NCBI RefSeq assembly: GCF_007990445.1
Contig: NZ_AP019841.1
Location: forward strand, 248,001 to 312,000
Source of the DNA: Leptotrichia wadei
GTDB lineage: Bacteria > Fusobacteriota > Fusobacteriia > Fusobacteriales > Leptotrichiaceae
Length of the DNA stretch: 64,000 nt
Reading direction: 5' to 3'
Part shown: positions 35,477-45,158 of the stretch, piece after piece
Layout of the letters: the number at the start of each line of letters is the position of its first letter
How positions within the stretch are numbered: the first letter of the stretch is position 1
Position numbers and translations under genes: made by a program
The notes under the pieces: generated by a model
Told to the model about the DNA's origin: nothing
The model's database searches: none
Seen by the model: only the letters and a program-made list of their open reading frames with translations

Positions 35477-36748
35477 ATGTTAGAAATGAGATACATAAGG
35501 GAAAATGCTGATAAAATCAAGGAATATTTAAAAAATAGAAATAGTGACTTTGATTTGGATTCATTGTTAAAACTTGATGAAGATAGAAGAAACTTGCTTC
35601 AGGAAGTTGAAATGTTAAAAAAGGAAAGAAATGAATCAAGTTCGTTAATTGGAAAATATAAGCAAGAAGGAAAAGATCCCGCTGAATTGCTAGCCAGAAT
35701 GCAAACTGTAAGTGCAAAAATTAAGGAATTGGATCAAAAAGTGGCTGAAATTGATGAAAAACAAGTGCAGCTTGCCTATACAATTCCAAATAAATTAAGT
35801 GATACGACACCAATTGGAAAAGATGAAGATGAAAATGTGGAAGTAAGAAAATGGGGAACTCCAAAAGAATTTGATTTTGAAATAAAATCTCACGATGAAT
35901 TGGGAGTTAATCTTGGAATTTTAGATTTTGAAAGAGGAGCAAAACTTGGTGGTTCAAGATTTACAGTTTATAAAAATGCGGCTGCTAGATTAGAAAGAGC
36001 ATTAATTGCTTTTATGATTGATGTTCACACTCAAGAAGAGGATTTTGAAGAAATTTTTACACCACAGCTTGTAAAAAAAGAAATGATGGTTGGAACTGGA
36101 CAACTTCCTAAATTTGCTGAGGATGCTTACAAAATCGAAGGGGAAGAAATGTATTTAATCCCAACAGCAGAAGTAACACTTACAAATTTACACAATGGAG
36201 AAATTTTAGACGAAGAAGAATTGCCTAAACATTATTGCGGATATACGGCTTGTTTTAGAAAAGAAGCTGGTTCAGGTGGACGTGATTTAAAAGGACTAAT
36301 TCGTCAACATCAATTTAATAAAGTTGAAATGGTAAAAATTGTAAAACCTGAAACTTCTTATGATGAACTTGAATCAATGGTAAATAGTGCAGAAAAAATC
36401 TTACAAAAATTGAATTTACCATACAGAGTGATTTCACTTTGTAGTGGAGATATAGGATTTAGTGCGGCAAAAACTTATGATTTGGAAGTTTGGGTACCTA
36501 GCCAAAATAAATATAGAGAGATTTCATCTTGTTCAAATACAGAAGATTTTCAGGCTAGACGTGCGATGATTAAATATAGGGAAAAAGAAACTAAGAAGAG
36601 CCATTTTGTTCATACTTTAAATGGATCAGGGCTTGCTGTAGGAAGAACATTGCTTGCGATTATGGAAAATTATCAGCAGGAAGATGGAACTATAAAAATT
36701 CCAGAAGTATTAGTGCCATATATGGGCGGAATGACAGTTATAAAATAA
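35477..36748 (+). CDS. serS: seryl-tRNA synthetase
   Basis: Charges tRNA(Ser) and tRNA(Sec). N-terminal coiled-coil arm (residues ~25-100), class II motif 2 [22 protein letters not shown] near 265 and motif 3 [18 protein letters not shown] near 387. 423 residues, normal. SD AAAGGA before ATG. Confidence 0.97.
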   Translation: MLEMRYIRENADKIKEYLKNRNSDFDLDSLLKLDEDRRNLLQEVEMLKKERNESSSLIGKYKQEGKDPAELLARMQTVSAKIKELDQKVAEIDEKQVQLAYTIPNKLSDTTPIGKDEDENVEVRKWGTPKEFDFEIKSHDELGVNLGILDFERGAKLGGSRFTVYKNAAARLERALIAFMIDVHTQEEDFEEIFTPQLVKKEMMVGTGQLPKFAEDAYKIEGEEMYLIPTAEVTLTNLHNGEILDEEELPKHYCGYTACFRKEAGSGGRDLKGLIRQHQFNKVEMVKIVKPETSYDELESMVNSAEKILQKLNLPYRVISLCSGDIGFSAAKTYDLEVWVPSQNKYREISSCSNTEDFQARRAMIKYREKETKKSHFVHTLNGSGLAVGRTLLAIMENYQQEDGTIKIPEVLVPYMGGMTVIK

Positions 36749-37000
36749 CAAAGGCTATAAATTAATATCAAGCTAATCTGATTTTTTCCTAAACTGCCAA
36801 AACCGCTCAAAAATTAAGTTTAGCAGTATAAAATAAGTTAGAGTGAAATTGTTTTAAAATCGAACTCAAAAATTACGGCTGTATTACTGAAATTTGAAGT
36901 TTGCTTAATTTGAAGCTTTTTAAAAATATTTTAAAAACTTTGGGCAATTTTGAGCGACTTTGAAAAAAATTTTGTTATTAAATAACTGAATGGAGAAGAT

Positions 37001-37720
37001 ATGGGAAAATTTATAAAATTTTTAGTAATTATGATAATTGCTGGAGGTATAGCAGGTTTTTTGGAAATTAGCGGATATTTGTACCACAATGAAATTCTGG
37101 CACAAATGGCAGGCTATAAAACGCAAGGACTGGACATTTCGCACCATCAGGAAAAGGTAAACTGGACTCGTGTAGATCCAAAATACAAATTTATTATACT
37201 AAAGGCAACTGAAGGGCAGAATTTTCTTGATACGGATTTTTTGTATAACTGGAATAATGCTAGATTAAATGGCTTTGTAGTTGGAGCATATCATTTTTTT
37301 ACAATGACAAGCAGCGGAGCGGCACAAGCGGATTTTTACATAAGTAAAGTTTCTGACTCTGATAAGACATTACCGCCGATTATTGATTTGGAAATATCTA
37401 CAAAGAAATATAAAAAAAAGGATGTAATGAAAAATTTAGAGGAAATGGTTGATAAACTTGAAAAGCATTATAAAAAAAGAGTAATTTTTTATGTGAATTA
37501 CAATACTTACAATGCTTATATAAAAGGTGAATTTCCTAAAAATAAAATATGGATTACAGATTATAAATATTTTCCTAGAATAAAAGAAGATAATAGATGG
37601 GTAATCTGGCAAGTTTCAAGACGTGGAAGAATTGAAGGAATACCTGGATTTACTGATAAAAATGTACTTAGAAAGGGAATGACTGTAGAGGATTTGATAG
37701 AGCAAAATAAAATAAATTAA
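37001..37720 (+). CDS. GH25 lysozyme-like muramidase
   Basis: Glycoside hydrolase family 25 (Chalaropsis-type lysozyme) that cuts peptidoglycan. One N-terminal membrane/signal segment (KFLVIMIIAGGIAGFLEIS), then GLDISHHQEKVNWTRV with the conserved Asp near residue 45, FIILKATEG near 63, GAYHFFT near 98 and PIIDLEI near 126 carrying the catalytic acid region. 239 residues, a bare catalytic domain. Not part of a prophage; more likely wall remodelling. Confidence 0.9.
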   Translation: MGKFIKFLVIMIIAGGIAGFLEISGYLYHNEILAQMAGYKTQGLDISHHQEKVNWTRVDPKYKFIILKATEGQNFLDTDFLYNWNNARLNGFVVGAYHFFTMTSSGAAQADFYISKVSDSDKTLPPIIDLEISTKKYKKKDVMKNLEEMVDKLEKHYKKRVIFYVNYNTYNAYIKGEFPKNKIWITDYKYFPRIKEDNRWVIWQVSRRGRIEGIPGFTDKNVLRKGMTVEDLIEQNKIN

Positions 37721-37824
37721 TAATTTTACAATTATTTTTTGTTTTCTATTGATTTTTATAAAAAAATTTGGTAACATATAATTAAAGAAGTTAATCTAAT
37801 TAATAAATATTAGGAGGCGTAATA

Positions 37825-38808
37825 ATGAAATATCATTACAAAGATTTAGGATTAGTAAACACTAAAGAAATGTTTGCTAAAGCAAACAAAGAAGGGTATG
37901 CAGTACCTGCTTTTAACTTCAACAACATGGAACAATTACAAGGAATTATTGAAGCATGTGTTGAAGAAGGTTCACCAGTAATTCTTCAAGTATCAACAGG
38001 TGCAAGAAAATACATTGGTAAAGAAATGTTACCTTGGATTGCAAAAGCTGCAACAGCTTATGTAGAAGCAGCTGGATCAGATATTCCAGTAGCTTTGCAC
38101 TTGGATCATGGTCCAAATTTTGCTGAAGCAAAAGATTGTGTTGAATATGGATTCTCATCAGTAATGTATGATGGTTCTCACCACCCTTACGATGAAAACG
38201 TAGCAGAAGCAAAACAAGTTGCTGATTTTGCTCACCAACACGATGTTACAGTTGAAGCTGAATTAGGAGTTTTAGCTGGAATCGAAGATGACGTTAAAGC
38301 AGCTGAACACATTTACACTCAACCTGAAGAAGTTGAAGATTTCGTATCTAAAACTGGTGTTGATTCATTAGCAATTGCAATCGGAACTTCTCACGGAGCT
38401 CACAAATTTAAACCAGGTGAAGATCCTAAATTAAGATTAGATATCTTAGCTGAAATTGAAAAAAGAATCCCAGGATTCCCAATCGTATTACACGGTTCTT
38501 CAGCAGTACCTCATCAATTTGTTGAAATGATCAACCAATATGGTGGAGATATTGCAGACGCAATTGGTATCCCTGATTCAGAATTAAGAAAAGCCGCTAA
38601 ATCAGCAGTAGCTAAAATTAACGTAGATACTGATGGAAGATTAGCTTTCACAGCAGGAATCAGAGAAGTATTCGCTAAAAAACCAGGAGAATTTGACCCT
38701 AGAAAATATTTAGGACCTGCAAAAGACTATATTAAAGAATACTACAAAGATAAAATCAGAAACGTATTCGGATCAAATGGAGCTTACAAAGCTGGAGCTG
38801 CAAGATAG
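37825..38808 (+). CDS. fba: fructose-bisphosphate aldolase, class II
   Basis: Zn-dependent cleavage of fructose-1,6-bisphosphate in glycolysis. LHLDHGPNF near residue 93 (zinc His), VEAELGVLAG near 142, IGTSHGAHKF near 190 (zinc His) and VLHGSSAVP near 222. 327 residues. Codon use is richer in C-ending codons than neighbours, as expected of a highly expressed gene. SD AGGAGG eight bases before ATG. Confidence 0.97.
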   Translation: MKYHYKDLGLVNTKEMFAKANKEGYAVPAFNFNNMEQLQGIIEACVEEGSPVILQVSTGARKYIGKEMLPWIAKAATAYVEAAGSDIPVALHLDHGPNFAEAKDCVEYGFSSVMYDGSHHPYDENVAEAKQVADFAHQHDVTVEAELGVLAGIEDDVKAAEHIYTQPEEVEDFVSKTGVDSLAIAIGTSHGAHKFKPGEDPKLRLDILAEIEKRIPGFPIVLHGSSAVPHQFVEMINQYGGDIADAIGIPDSELRKAAKSAVAKINVDTDGRLAFTAGIREVFAKKPGEFDPRKYLGPAKDYIKEYYKDKIRNVFGSNGAYKAGAAR

Positions 38809-38905
38809 TAAAATATAAAACAAAAAATTAAATTTGGAATTATCTCAAGTTTATTTTAAAATTTGAGATATTTCCTTTGAAATAATTCAAAAGAATTTTT
38901 TTTTT

Positions 38906-38938
38906 AAAAGGTGAAAATTTTTTTTTTCATCTTTTTTT
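38906..38938 (+). terminator. Rho-independent terminator after fba
   Basis: Twelve-base-pair stem AAAAGGTGAAAA / TTTTCATCTTTT (one G-U) with a T loop and a T tail. Confidence 0.75.
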
Positions 38939-39011
38939 GTGAAAAAAAAATAATTATTAATCAACGATTTGCTAAACCCTATTTAAAAATAGAAACTATA
39001 TTTTATATTGT

Positions 39012-39039
39012 TTGCTAAATTTTGTTAAAAAAATAGAAT
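39012..39039 (+). promoter_or_regulatory. candidate promoter of pyrG
   Basis: TTGCTA (39012-39017), 16 bases, TAGAAT (39034-39039). Moderate match only. Confidence 0.4.
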
Positions 39040-39111
39040 AAAATGATATTTCAGTAAATTGCCAAAAGCAAATAAAATTAATAGATATATGAAAAAATGT
39101 AGGAGGAAAAA

Positions 39112-40725
39112 ATGGATAAACAAAGTAATACGACAAAATATATTTTTGTTACAGGTGGGGTTGTTTCATCGCTTGGAAAAGGGATTGTGGCTTCTTCATT
39201 GGGAAGATTGCTAAAGGAGCGGGGATATAAAGTTACAATTCAAAAATTTGATCCTTATATAAATGTGGATCCAGGAACTATGAGCCCTTATCAGCATGGA
39301 GAGGTTTTTGTTACAGAAGATGGAGCGGAAACTGACTTGGATTTGGGACATTATGAAAGATTTATCAATGAAAATCTGACAAAGTATAATAACTTGACGA
39401 CTGGAAAAATTATGTCAAAAATTATTGCAAAGGAACGTCGTGGAGAGTTTTTGGGAGGAACAGTGCAAACAGTACCACACGTGACTGATGAAATCAAGTA
39501 TAATGTTATAAAAGCAGCTGAAGAAAATAATTCTGATATTGTAATTACTGAAATCGGTGGAACTATTGGAGATATTGAAAGTGATCCTTTTATTGAAGCG
39601 ATCCGTCAATTGAAAAGAGAAGTTGGAAGAGAAAATATTGCCTATATTCACGTTACATTACTGCCATATTTGAAGGCTGCAGGGGAATTAAAGACAAAAC
39701 CTACGCAGCATAGCGTGAAGATGCTTCAAGGGCTTGGAATTTCACCTGATGTAATTGTAGTGAGAAGTGAGCATCCTGTTGATGAAAATATTAAGAAAAA
39801 AATCTCGCTTTTCTGTGACATTGATGAGGAAGCAGTTATTGAATCACTTGATGCGGAAAGTCTTTATGAAATACCATTAACTATGGAAAAATTAGGACTT
39901 GCCGATGTAATTTGTAAACATTTTAAAATAAAAAATGAAAAACCATTGCTAAAAGAATGGACTAGTATGGTTGAAAAATTCAAAAATCCTAAAAAACTTG
40001 TAAAAGTGGCAGTTGTCGGAAAATATGTTGAATTAAAGGATGCTTATATAAGTATTCACGAGTCAATAGAGCATGCTGGATTTAATCTTGATACAAAAGT
40101 TGAGATTGATTACTTTAAGGCTGGAGAATTTGATGTGAGAAAATTGGCAGATTATGATGGAATTCTAGTTCCAGGTGGATTTGGTGACAGAGGAATTGAT
40201 GGAAAAGTTGAAGCAATTAAGTTTGCAAGGGAAAATAATATTCCATTTTTCGGAATTTGCCTTGGAATGCAAATGGCCTGTGTGGAATTTGCAAGAAATG
40301 TTCTTGGGTACAAAGGCGCAACTTCAACAGAGTTTGAAAAGGACACAGCCTATCCAATTATCAGCCTTATGGAAGAGCAAAAAGGGCTTAAGGATATGGG
40401 AGGAACAATGCGTCTAGGAGCATATCCATGTGTATTAAAAGAAGACAGCTTAACTGCAAAAGTTTATGGAAAAACTGAAATTGCAGAAAGACATAGACAT
40501 AGATATGAATTTAACAATGCCTACAGAGAAGAATTTGAAAAGGCAGGAATGGACATTGTGGGATTATCTCCAGATGGAAATTACGTAGAAGTAATTGAAA
40601 TAAAAGATCATCCATATTTTATAGCTTCACAATATCATCCAGAATTTAAGAGCCGTCCAAACCGTCCTCATCCATTATTTACAGGATGGATAAAAGCGGC
40701 ATTGAAAAAACGAAACGAAAGATAA
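39112..40725 (+). CDS. pyrG: CTP synthase
   Basis: Makes CTP from UTP, ATP and glutamine. N-terminal synthetase domain starting [16 protein letters not shown] (P-loop) and C-terminal class I amidotransferase with [11 protein letters not shown] near residue 383 (Cys nucleophile) and [11 protein letters not shown] near 507 (His/Glu). 537 residues, full length. SD AGGAGG before ATG. Confidence 0.97.
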   Translation: MDKQSNTTKYIFVTGGVVSSLGKGIVASSLGRLLKERGYKVTIQKFDPYINVDPGTMSPYQHGEVFVTEDGAETDLDLGHYERFINENLTKYNNLTTGKIMSKIIAKERRGEFLGGTVQTVPHVTDEIKYNVIKAAEENNSDIVITEIGGTIGDIESDPFIEAIRQLKREVGRENIAYIHVTLLPYLKAAGELKTKPTQHSVKMLQGLGISPDVIVVRSEHPVDENIKKKISLFCDIDEEAVIESLDAESLYEIPLTMEKLGLADVICKHFKIKNEKPLLKEWTSMVEKFKNPKKLVKVAVVGKYVELKDAYISIHESIEHAGFNLDTKVEIDYFKAGEFDVRKLADYDGILVPGGFGDRGIDGKVEAIKFARENNIPFFGICLGMQMACVEFARNVLGYKGATSTEFEKDTAYPIISLMEEQKGLKDMGGTMRLGAYPCVLKEDSLTAKVYGKTEIAERHRHRYEFNNAYREEFEKAGMDIVGLSPDGNYVEVIEIKDHPYFIASQYHPEFKSRPNRPHPLFTGWIKAALKKRNER

Positions 40726-40755
40726 TAAAATTATAATGTATTAAATATTTTTTAG

Positions 40756-40784
40756 CAAGGGGTTAAAATCCCCTTGTTTATTTT
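40756..40784 (+). terminator. Rho-independent terminator after pyrG
   Basis: Perfect 7-base-pair GC-rich stem CAAGGGG / CCCCTTG with loop TTAAAAT and a TTTATTTT tail. Confidence 0.88.
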
Positions 40785-40816
40785 ATAAAAAAATGGCAAA
40801 TTAAAAAACTTGCCAT
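40784..40816 (-). terminator. terminator of the DUF333 gene
   Basis: On the minus strand, stem ATGGCAA / TTGCCAT followed by seven T. It faces the pyrG terminator, so the two convergent units each have their own stop. Confidence 0.8.
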
Positions 40817-40840
40817 CTTTTTGTTAAAAATTTAAATTAA

Positions 40841-41305
40841 TTAATTATTTTCTCTGTAATAATCCCATTCATCAACTTTTGTTCCGTTATTAAATCTGCA
40901 TACTCCTCTTTCATTTCCATTTTTATCTTTTTCAGTAACAGATTTTCCACCTTTATCAACACAGAATTTAGAAGCTGGATTAGGCATTCCAATTACTGCC
41001 GCTTCAGCATCTCTTGCAGTATGATTTTGTCTGTAGTATTCCCATTCTTCCATAGCTGTACCGTCTTTTAACATGCAAACTCCATAATCACCTTTACCGC
41101 TTTTTACAATAATAGATTTTCCACCTTTGTCAACGCAGAATTGTGAAGCTGGATTCGCTGCTGTTACCTTTGCAGGTGCTGGAACTGTTGCCGCTGGCTT
41201 ATTATTATCATTATTTTTCTTTTTAAAGAATCTAAAACTTGCTGACATTCCAGAAATAGACATAATAACCATCATTGCACTTACTGTTAATTTTAAATTT
41301 TTCAT
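40841..41305 (-). CDS. secreted protein with two DUF333 domains
   Basis: Signal peptide (KNLKLTVSAMMVIMSISGMSA), a basic/Pro-Ala linker, then two near-identical ~45-residue units of the form NPASxFCVDKGGKS...GVC...GTxxxEWxYYR, at about residues 50-92 and 109-151. This is the DUF333 (hemolysin-like, Cys-paired) pattern; each unit has two cysteines. Periplasmic or surface protein of unknown role. SD AAAGGAG. Last chromosomal gene before the prophage. Confidence 0.85.
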   Translation of the reverse strand: MKNLKLTVSAMMVIMSISGMSASFRFFKKKNNDNNKPAATVPAPAKVTAANPASQFCVDKGGKSIIVKSGKGDYGVCMLKDGTAMEEWEYYRQNHTARDAEAAVIGMPNPASKFCVDKGGKSVTEKDKNGNERGVCRFNNGTKVDEWDYYRENN

Positions 41306-41335
41306 TTTTCTATCTCCTTTTTATTGTTTATAATC

Positions 41336-41341
41336 ATTATA
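41336..41341 (-). promoter_or_regulatory. extended -10 element of the DUF333 gene
   Basis: TGATATAAT on the minus strand about 30 bases before the start codon; no good -35 box at 16-18 bases. Confidence 0.45.
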
Positions 41342-41410
41342 TCATATATGTTCTCATTTTTTATATAACAAAAAATAAAAATTAAATTAAAATTTTATTT
41401 GCATATAAAA

Positions 41411-41428
41411 TTATTCCCACTCTACAAC
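41411..41428 (-). other. putative prophage attachment site: 3' end of guaA
   Basis: On the minus strand GTTGTAGAGTGGGAATAA reads V-V-E-W-E-stop. GMP synthase (GuaA) ends in xxEWE, and the core GAGTGGGAATA is a known attachment site for islands and phages integrating into guaA. No other part of guaA is present. It lies 120 bases beyond the integrase stop. If right, an intact minus-strand guaA follows the right end of the prophage, outside the window. Confidence 0.65.
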
Positions 41429-41517
41429 TTTAATTCTTTTTCTAGTTTAAATACTTATTTTTATTTACTTTTATTTTACCAAAAAAAGTAAAAAATTTCA
41501 AATTTTAAATATTTTTA

Positions 41518-41545
41518 TAAAAAAACAGTACCTTTTTAGTACTGT
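41518..41545 (-). terminator. terminator of the integrase operon
   Basis: Minus-strand stem ACAGTAC / GTACTGT with 7-base loop and a T run after it, directly behind the integrase stop codon. Confidence 0.85.
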
Positions 41546-41548
41546 TCT

Positions 41549-42598
41549 TTATAAGTTATTTAGTATGTCTTTTATTAAATCATTGTCTTCTTTTAAGACA
41601 TGTGAATATATGTCTAAAGTAGTTGATACTTTTTCGTGTCCTAGTCTTCTTGAAAGTGATACTATATTAACACCTTTTGATAATAAGAAAGTTGCATGAG
41701 AATGTCGTAAATCGTGAACTCTAATTTTTTTTAAATTAGCTTTCCGTGCATAGAAATTTATATCATTTTCAAATTTATGCTTTGTAAATCCCTCAAATAA
41801 TCTAGTTTTTGGAGTAGGTTTATACAACATTTGGATAAAATTCTGTATCATATCAGTAACAAATTTAGGACAGTCAATAATTCTTTTAGATTTAGGAGTT
41901 TTCGGAGATGTTATAATATCCATTCTATTTATTCTCTGAAAACTTTTATTTATCCTTATCTTATGCTTTTCAAAATCTATATCTGATATTGTTAATGCTA
42001 AAAGTTCACCTATCCTGATACCAGTATAAAATAATATATTGAATCCAACTACAGACTCTTTTTTATGTTCAATTGCCTTTATAAATTGATTAAACTCCTC
42101 TATTGTCCATACATTCATTTCATCAGCATTCTTTTTCCCTATAGTTCCTGCGGCTAAACAAGGATTTTTTTTCAAATTATAAAATTTGACAGCATAATTC
42201 AATATAGCAACAAGTTGATTATTAATAGTTCTTAGATAAGTTTGAGCATAATTTTTTTCCATTAATTCATTTTGCCATTTTCTAACTAATAAAGGTGTTA
42301 TTTCTTTTATTTTATATTTTTGAAAAAATGGTAATATCTTTTTATTGATAAGATATTTTTTTGTTTCAATTGTATGTAATTTTAGCCTATTTTTTAAATC
42401 ATTCATATAAGATTTACACAAATTTTCAAATATTATTTCAGTATCAGATACAAAAGAGTTTATGTAATTTCTTTCATACTCCATTGCTTCTTGCTTTTTA
42501 TTAAATCCCATTTTTTTAACTTTTTTAGAAATTCCGTTTTCTTTTACATAAAAAGAAACATACCATTTTTTGCTTTTTTCATCCTTATATGCTGGCAT
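41549..42598 (-). CDS. int: tyrosine-type site-specific integrase
   Basis: Integrates and excises the prophage. N-terminal arm-binding region (MPAYKDEKSKKWYVSFYV), SAM-like core-binding domain (about 60-140), catalytic domain with Arg in TGIRIGELLAL near 200, HDLRHSHATFLL near 305 and Tyr in TTLDIYSHV near 335. 349 residues. I start at ATG 42598 (AGGA 11 bases upstream); GTG 42607 is closer to that SD but only 2 bases away. It overlaps nothing but lies 5 bases after the Xis-like gene. Confidence 0.95.
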   Translation of the reverse strand: MPAYKDEKSKKWYVSFYVKENGISKKVKKMGFNKKQEAMEYERNYINSFVSDTEIIFENLCKSYMNDLKNRLKLHTIETKKYLINKKILPFFQKYKIKEITPLLVRKWQNELMEKNYAQTYLRTINNQLVAILNYAVKFYNLKKNPCLAAGTIGKKNADEMNVWTIEEFNQFIKAIEHKKESVVGFNILFYTGIRIGELLALTISDIDFEKHKIRINKSFQRINRMDIITSPKTPKSKRIIDCPKFVTDMIQNFIQMLYKPTPKTRLFEGFTKHKFENDINFYARKANLKKIRVHDLRHSHATFLLSKGVNIVSLSRRLGHEKVSTTLDIYSHVLKEDNDLIKDILNNL

Positions 42599-42603
42599 AA
42601 AAA

Positions 42604-42780
42604 TCACTGTCCTATATTGTAACGTTCATTGAAGTATTTAGCATTTACTTTACCTTGCTGCGTTAAAAATCCTTTTTCTCTCAATTCTTCATTCAATTTT
42701 CTTATAATCTTATATGCCTTACCTTCTTTAACACCAATTATTTTCATAATATCATCACATTCATAAAACCATTTTTTCAT
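42604..42780 (-). CDS. small Xis/ICEBs1-excisionase-like HTH protein (58 aa)
   Basis: MKKWFYECDDIMKIIGVKEG then KAYKIIRKLNEELREKGFLT and an end YFNERYNIGQ; this follows the layout of small excisionase/HTH proteins found beside Gram-positive integrases (helix, GxxxGKAYKIIRxLN, wing). Starts at the second of two ATGs, four bases after GGAGG. Its place before int supports a role in excision. Too short for routine gene finding, so easily missed. Confidence 0.72.
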   Translation of the reverse strand: MKKWFYECDDIMKIIGVKEGKAYKIIRKLNEELREKGFLTQQGKVNAKYFNERYNIGQ

Positions 42781-42819
42781 CATTCCTCCATTTCTCTCAA
42801 TTAACCCTCTTTGTTTATA

Positions 42820-43542
42820 TTAAAATGGATTTCCATCATCTTCATTTTCTGATATAACTTCAACAGCATCTTCTATATTATCGTTAGAGTAAGATTCAGT
42901 TACTTGAACAGGCGTATTGTCTAGTTCGCTTTCATTTACACCCATTTCTTCTGCTTCATACATTCCGCTTAATTCTTCAATAAACGCTTCACGTAATGCT
43001 TGCACAATAGCTACTTTTGTTATCATTGTAACTGGGCGATTTTCCCAGTTTGTGTTAGGTGTTCCATCCTTTTTCTTTTGTATGTATTCGTCAAAATTAA
43101 CTTCTTTTGTAATTGGATATTTCCAATCTTTTCTGTAAACTGTACACCAAGCCCCAACTAACTCTTCTTTATTTTTTCTAAGTATAGAGCCTTCACGTTT
43201 TATCAATTCCCCAGTTTCTTTATTTTCTACATATATCCCTACTTCTTTACCGTCATATTTTGGGTTTTGTATTGCCCTTTTTTCAACAGCATCTTTTGCC
43301 ACTATAATTGCAGCTGGTTGGTTTCCATATTTTATTAAATAGGCATCCCTTATATAAGGATTAAGTCCTCTTGCTTTACAAAGTTTCATAAAGTACATTA
43401 TTTCAGATTCTGTAACATTTGGATTATCTCCTGACAAATATCTTTTAACAAGATTTATGCTTAATTGCACATTGTCATTTCCTACTTTAAAATTCATTAC
43501 CTTATCATCATTTTTGTGTTTTTCATTTCCTAGTCTTCCCAT
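42820..43542 (-). CDS. bet: phage recombination protein Bet (RecT family)
   Basis: Single-strand annealing protein. NVTESEIMYFMKLCKARGLNP near residue 40, then AIIVAKDAVEKRA and AWCTVYRKDW, the RecT/Bet core, and an acidic C-tail. 240 residues. Works with the YqaJ-type exonuclease two genes upstream, as Beta and Exo do in lambda. SD AGGAGG before ATG. Confidence 0.9.
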   Translation of the reverse strand: MGRLGNEKHKNDDKVMNFKVGNDNVQLSINLVKRYLSGDNPNVTESEIMYFMKLCKARGLNPYIRDAYLIKYGNQPAAIIVAKDAVEKRAIQNPKYDGKEVGIYVENKETGELIKREGSILRKNKEELVGAWCTVYRKDWKYPITKEVNFDEYIQKKKDGTPNTNWENRPVTMITKVAIVQALREAFIEELSGMYEAEEMGVNESELDNTPVQVTESYSNDNIEDAVEVISENEDDGNPF

Positions 43543-43554
43543 TTTTATATCCTC

Positions 43555-44481
43555 CTAAATTTGTTTGCTTTCTATTTTTATATATTCCAATCCGTAACTA
43601 TTCACCAATTTTTTAAAGTCTTTCAGAAATTGGCTTGGAGCTTTTGGAAATCTTAATGTAATATCATAATATTTACCGTTTACGGCTGTTTTTTGAGTTT
43701 TCTTTACTTCATCGTTTTGTTGTTGTGTAGCCTTGATTGCTTCCTCTTTTTCACGTTCTTTTTTTACTTTAAGTTCAGCCAGTTCTCTTTGTTTTTCTTC
43801 TTCGGCTTTCTGTCTCAAATTTTCTTCTGTCTGCTTGATTTCGTTCTTCTTGCTTTCAATTTTTTCAGTAATAAGGTTATAATCCTCAGTCATTAAAAAT
43901 TTCATTGATTCAAAAGTTATCATAAATTCAATTTCTGAATTTGCCTTTGCAATTTGTGAATTTATGAAGTCTTGTTTTTTCTCAAGCTCATCATATTGTT
44001 TTTGTACTTCGTTCTCAATTTTCTTGAAAGTAAATGATTTATCTAGCCATTTGTCATTCCATTCCAGGAAAATTTTTAATCCTGGGTTTCTTGTGAAGAT
44101 GTTATTTATTTTCTTCTGTACTTCAACTTTCTTTTTTTCTCTTATTTTTTCATCATATCCTTTAAGTTGTTCGCCAATAAAGTTTGATATCCCCTTTACT
44201 TCTTTTTCATAAGTTTTAAGAGTATCAATGAGTATTTCGATATCAGCATTTGCCTTTTTCTGTATTTTCTTTCTCTCATCACTTATTTTCTTCTCAAGTT
44301 TATTTAATTTAGTTCTTTCTGATTTAGCTATATCAATATCATCTTCAGTAACGATCCAGCCTTCGTATTTCTGCTTAACAATTTTCATAAAGTTTTTCAA
44401 GTCATTAATATTACTTGAAACTTTAGCTGGCACTAGTTCTGTCACTTCAAACTCAATTACCTGTAATTCCTGTGTTCCCAT
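43555..44481 (-). CDS. DUF1351 phage protein
   Basis: ELQVIEFEVTELVPAKVSSN followed by a long Lys/Glu-rich coiled coil (about 50-250), the pattern of DUF1351 proteins placed between recombinase genes in Firmicute phages. 308 residues. Probably structural or regulatory in the recombination cassette; no catalytic motif. Confidence 0.8.
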   Translation of the reverse strand: MGTQELQVIEFEVTELVPAKVSSNINDLKNFMKIVKQKYEGWIVTEDDIDIAKSERTKLNKLEKKISDERKKIQKKANADIEILIDTLKTYEKEVKGISNFIGEQLKGYDEKIREKKKVEVQKKINNIFTRNPGLKIFLEWNDKWLDKSFTFKKIENEVQKQYDELEKKQDFINSQIAKANSEIEFMITFESMKFLMTEDYNLITEKIESKKNEIKQTEENLRQKAEEEKQRELAELKVKKEREKEEAIKATQQQNDEVKKTQKTAVNGKYYDITLRFPKAPSQFLKDFKKLVNSYGLEYIKIESKQI

Positions 44482-44489
44482 TTTTCCTC

Positions 44490-45149
44490 CTATATTACTA
44501 ATCTTCTTTTTGATGGTGGCTCGATATCATTAAGTATAAATGAATTGAACCATATCTCTTTTTTTATAATTTCTTTTATATCTTCCTCATCACGTTCAAT
44601 AAAATATTGTTTGATTTCATGTTTATTATTTGCAAAAGCTAATTTTATATCAGCATATAATATTGCATATTTCCAACCAGTTACGTATAGATAATGTTGA
44701 ATTTGTAAATAATATTCAATTGGAATATCATTTTGCCATTTCTCCTTGTAAATTTGATACGAATGGCATGTTGCCGTCTTAATTTCTAGAACTCCCATTT
44801 CTCCTTGTTCATTTTTCAATGTTCCGTCAAGATTGGCACTCATAAAACCAAATTTAAGGCTCTCAAGCGTTTTTTCGAGTTTATCCACAGTATAATTAGG
44901 GTTGTTGATTTTAAAGTGTTCTATAAGTAGATTTTCACTTAATTTTCCACGTTGTATTGCCTTGTTATCGCTCAGATCTTCCTGTTCACGCCTGCCTGTT
45001 TTTTCTTCCCATAAAGTTACAAGATTTTTATATTCATTGTAGCCCATTATAACACTTACATCGCTTCCACCAATGTGCTTTTGCCTTATATTGTGCCATT
45101 CTTCTTCGTTTTTATAATTTATTGCTTTATAGTTCACTTTCTTCTCCAT
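44490..45149 (-). CDS. YqaJ-type viral exonuclease
   Basis: Lambda-Exo-like 5'-3' nuclease of the PD-(D/E)xK fold. IGGSDVSVIMGYNEYKN near 27, MSANLDGTL near 103, the LEIKTATCHSY catalytic Glu-x-Lys near 122 and QIQHYLYVTGW near 150. 219 residues. Supplies 3' single strands for the Bet protein. Confidence 0.9.
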   Translation of the reverse strand: MEKKVNYKAINYKNEEEWHNIRQKHIGGSDVSVIMGYNEYKNLVTLWEEKTGRREQEDLSDNKAIQRGKLSENLLIEHFKINNPNYTVDKLEKTLESLKFGFMSANLDGTLKNEQGEMGVLEIKTATCHSYQIYKEKWQNDIPIEYYLQIQHYLYVTGWKYAILYADIKLAFANNKHEIKQYFIERDEEDIKEIIKKEIWFNSFILNDIEPPSKRRLVI

Positions 45150-45158
45150 TTCTTTTAT

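Larger units (their letters stand above)
38809..39111 (+). other. 303-base intergenic region between fba and pyrG
   Basis: No gene. Holds an ATCTCAA/TTGAGAT stem at 38836-38872, the main terminator at 38906-38938 and a candidate pyrG promoter at 39012-39039. Confidence 0.6.

Noticed and set aside
36749-37000. Possible riboswitch or T-box between serS and the lysozyme gene
   Set aside because: Some inverted pairs exist (TTTTGAGCG with CGCTCAAAA about 150 bases apart), but there is no T-box core, no T-tailed hairpin and no known aptamer.
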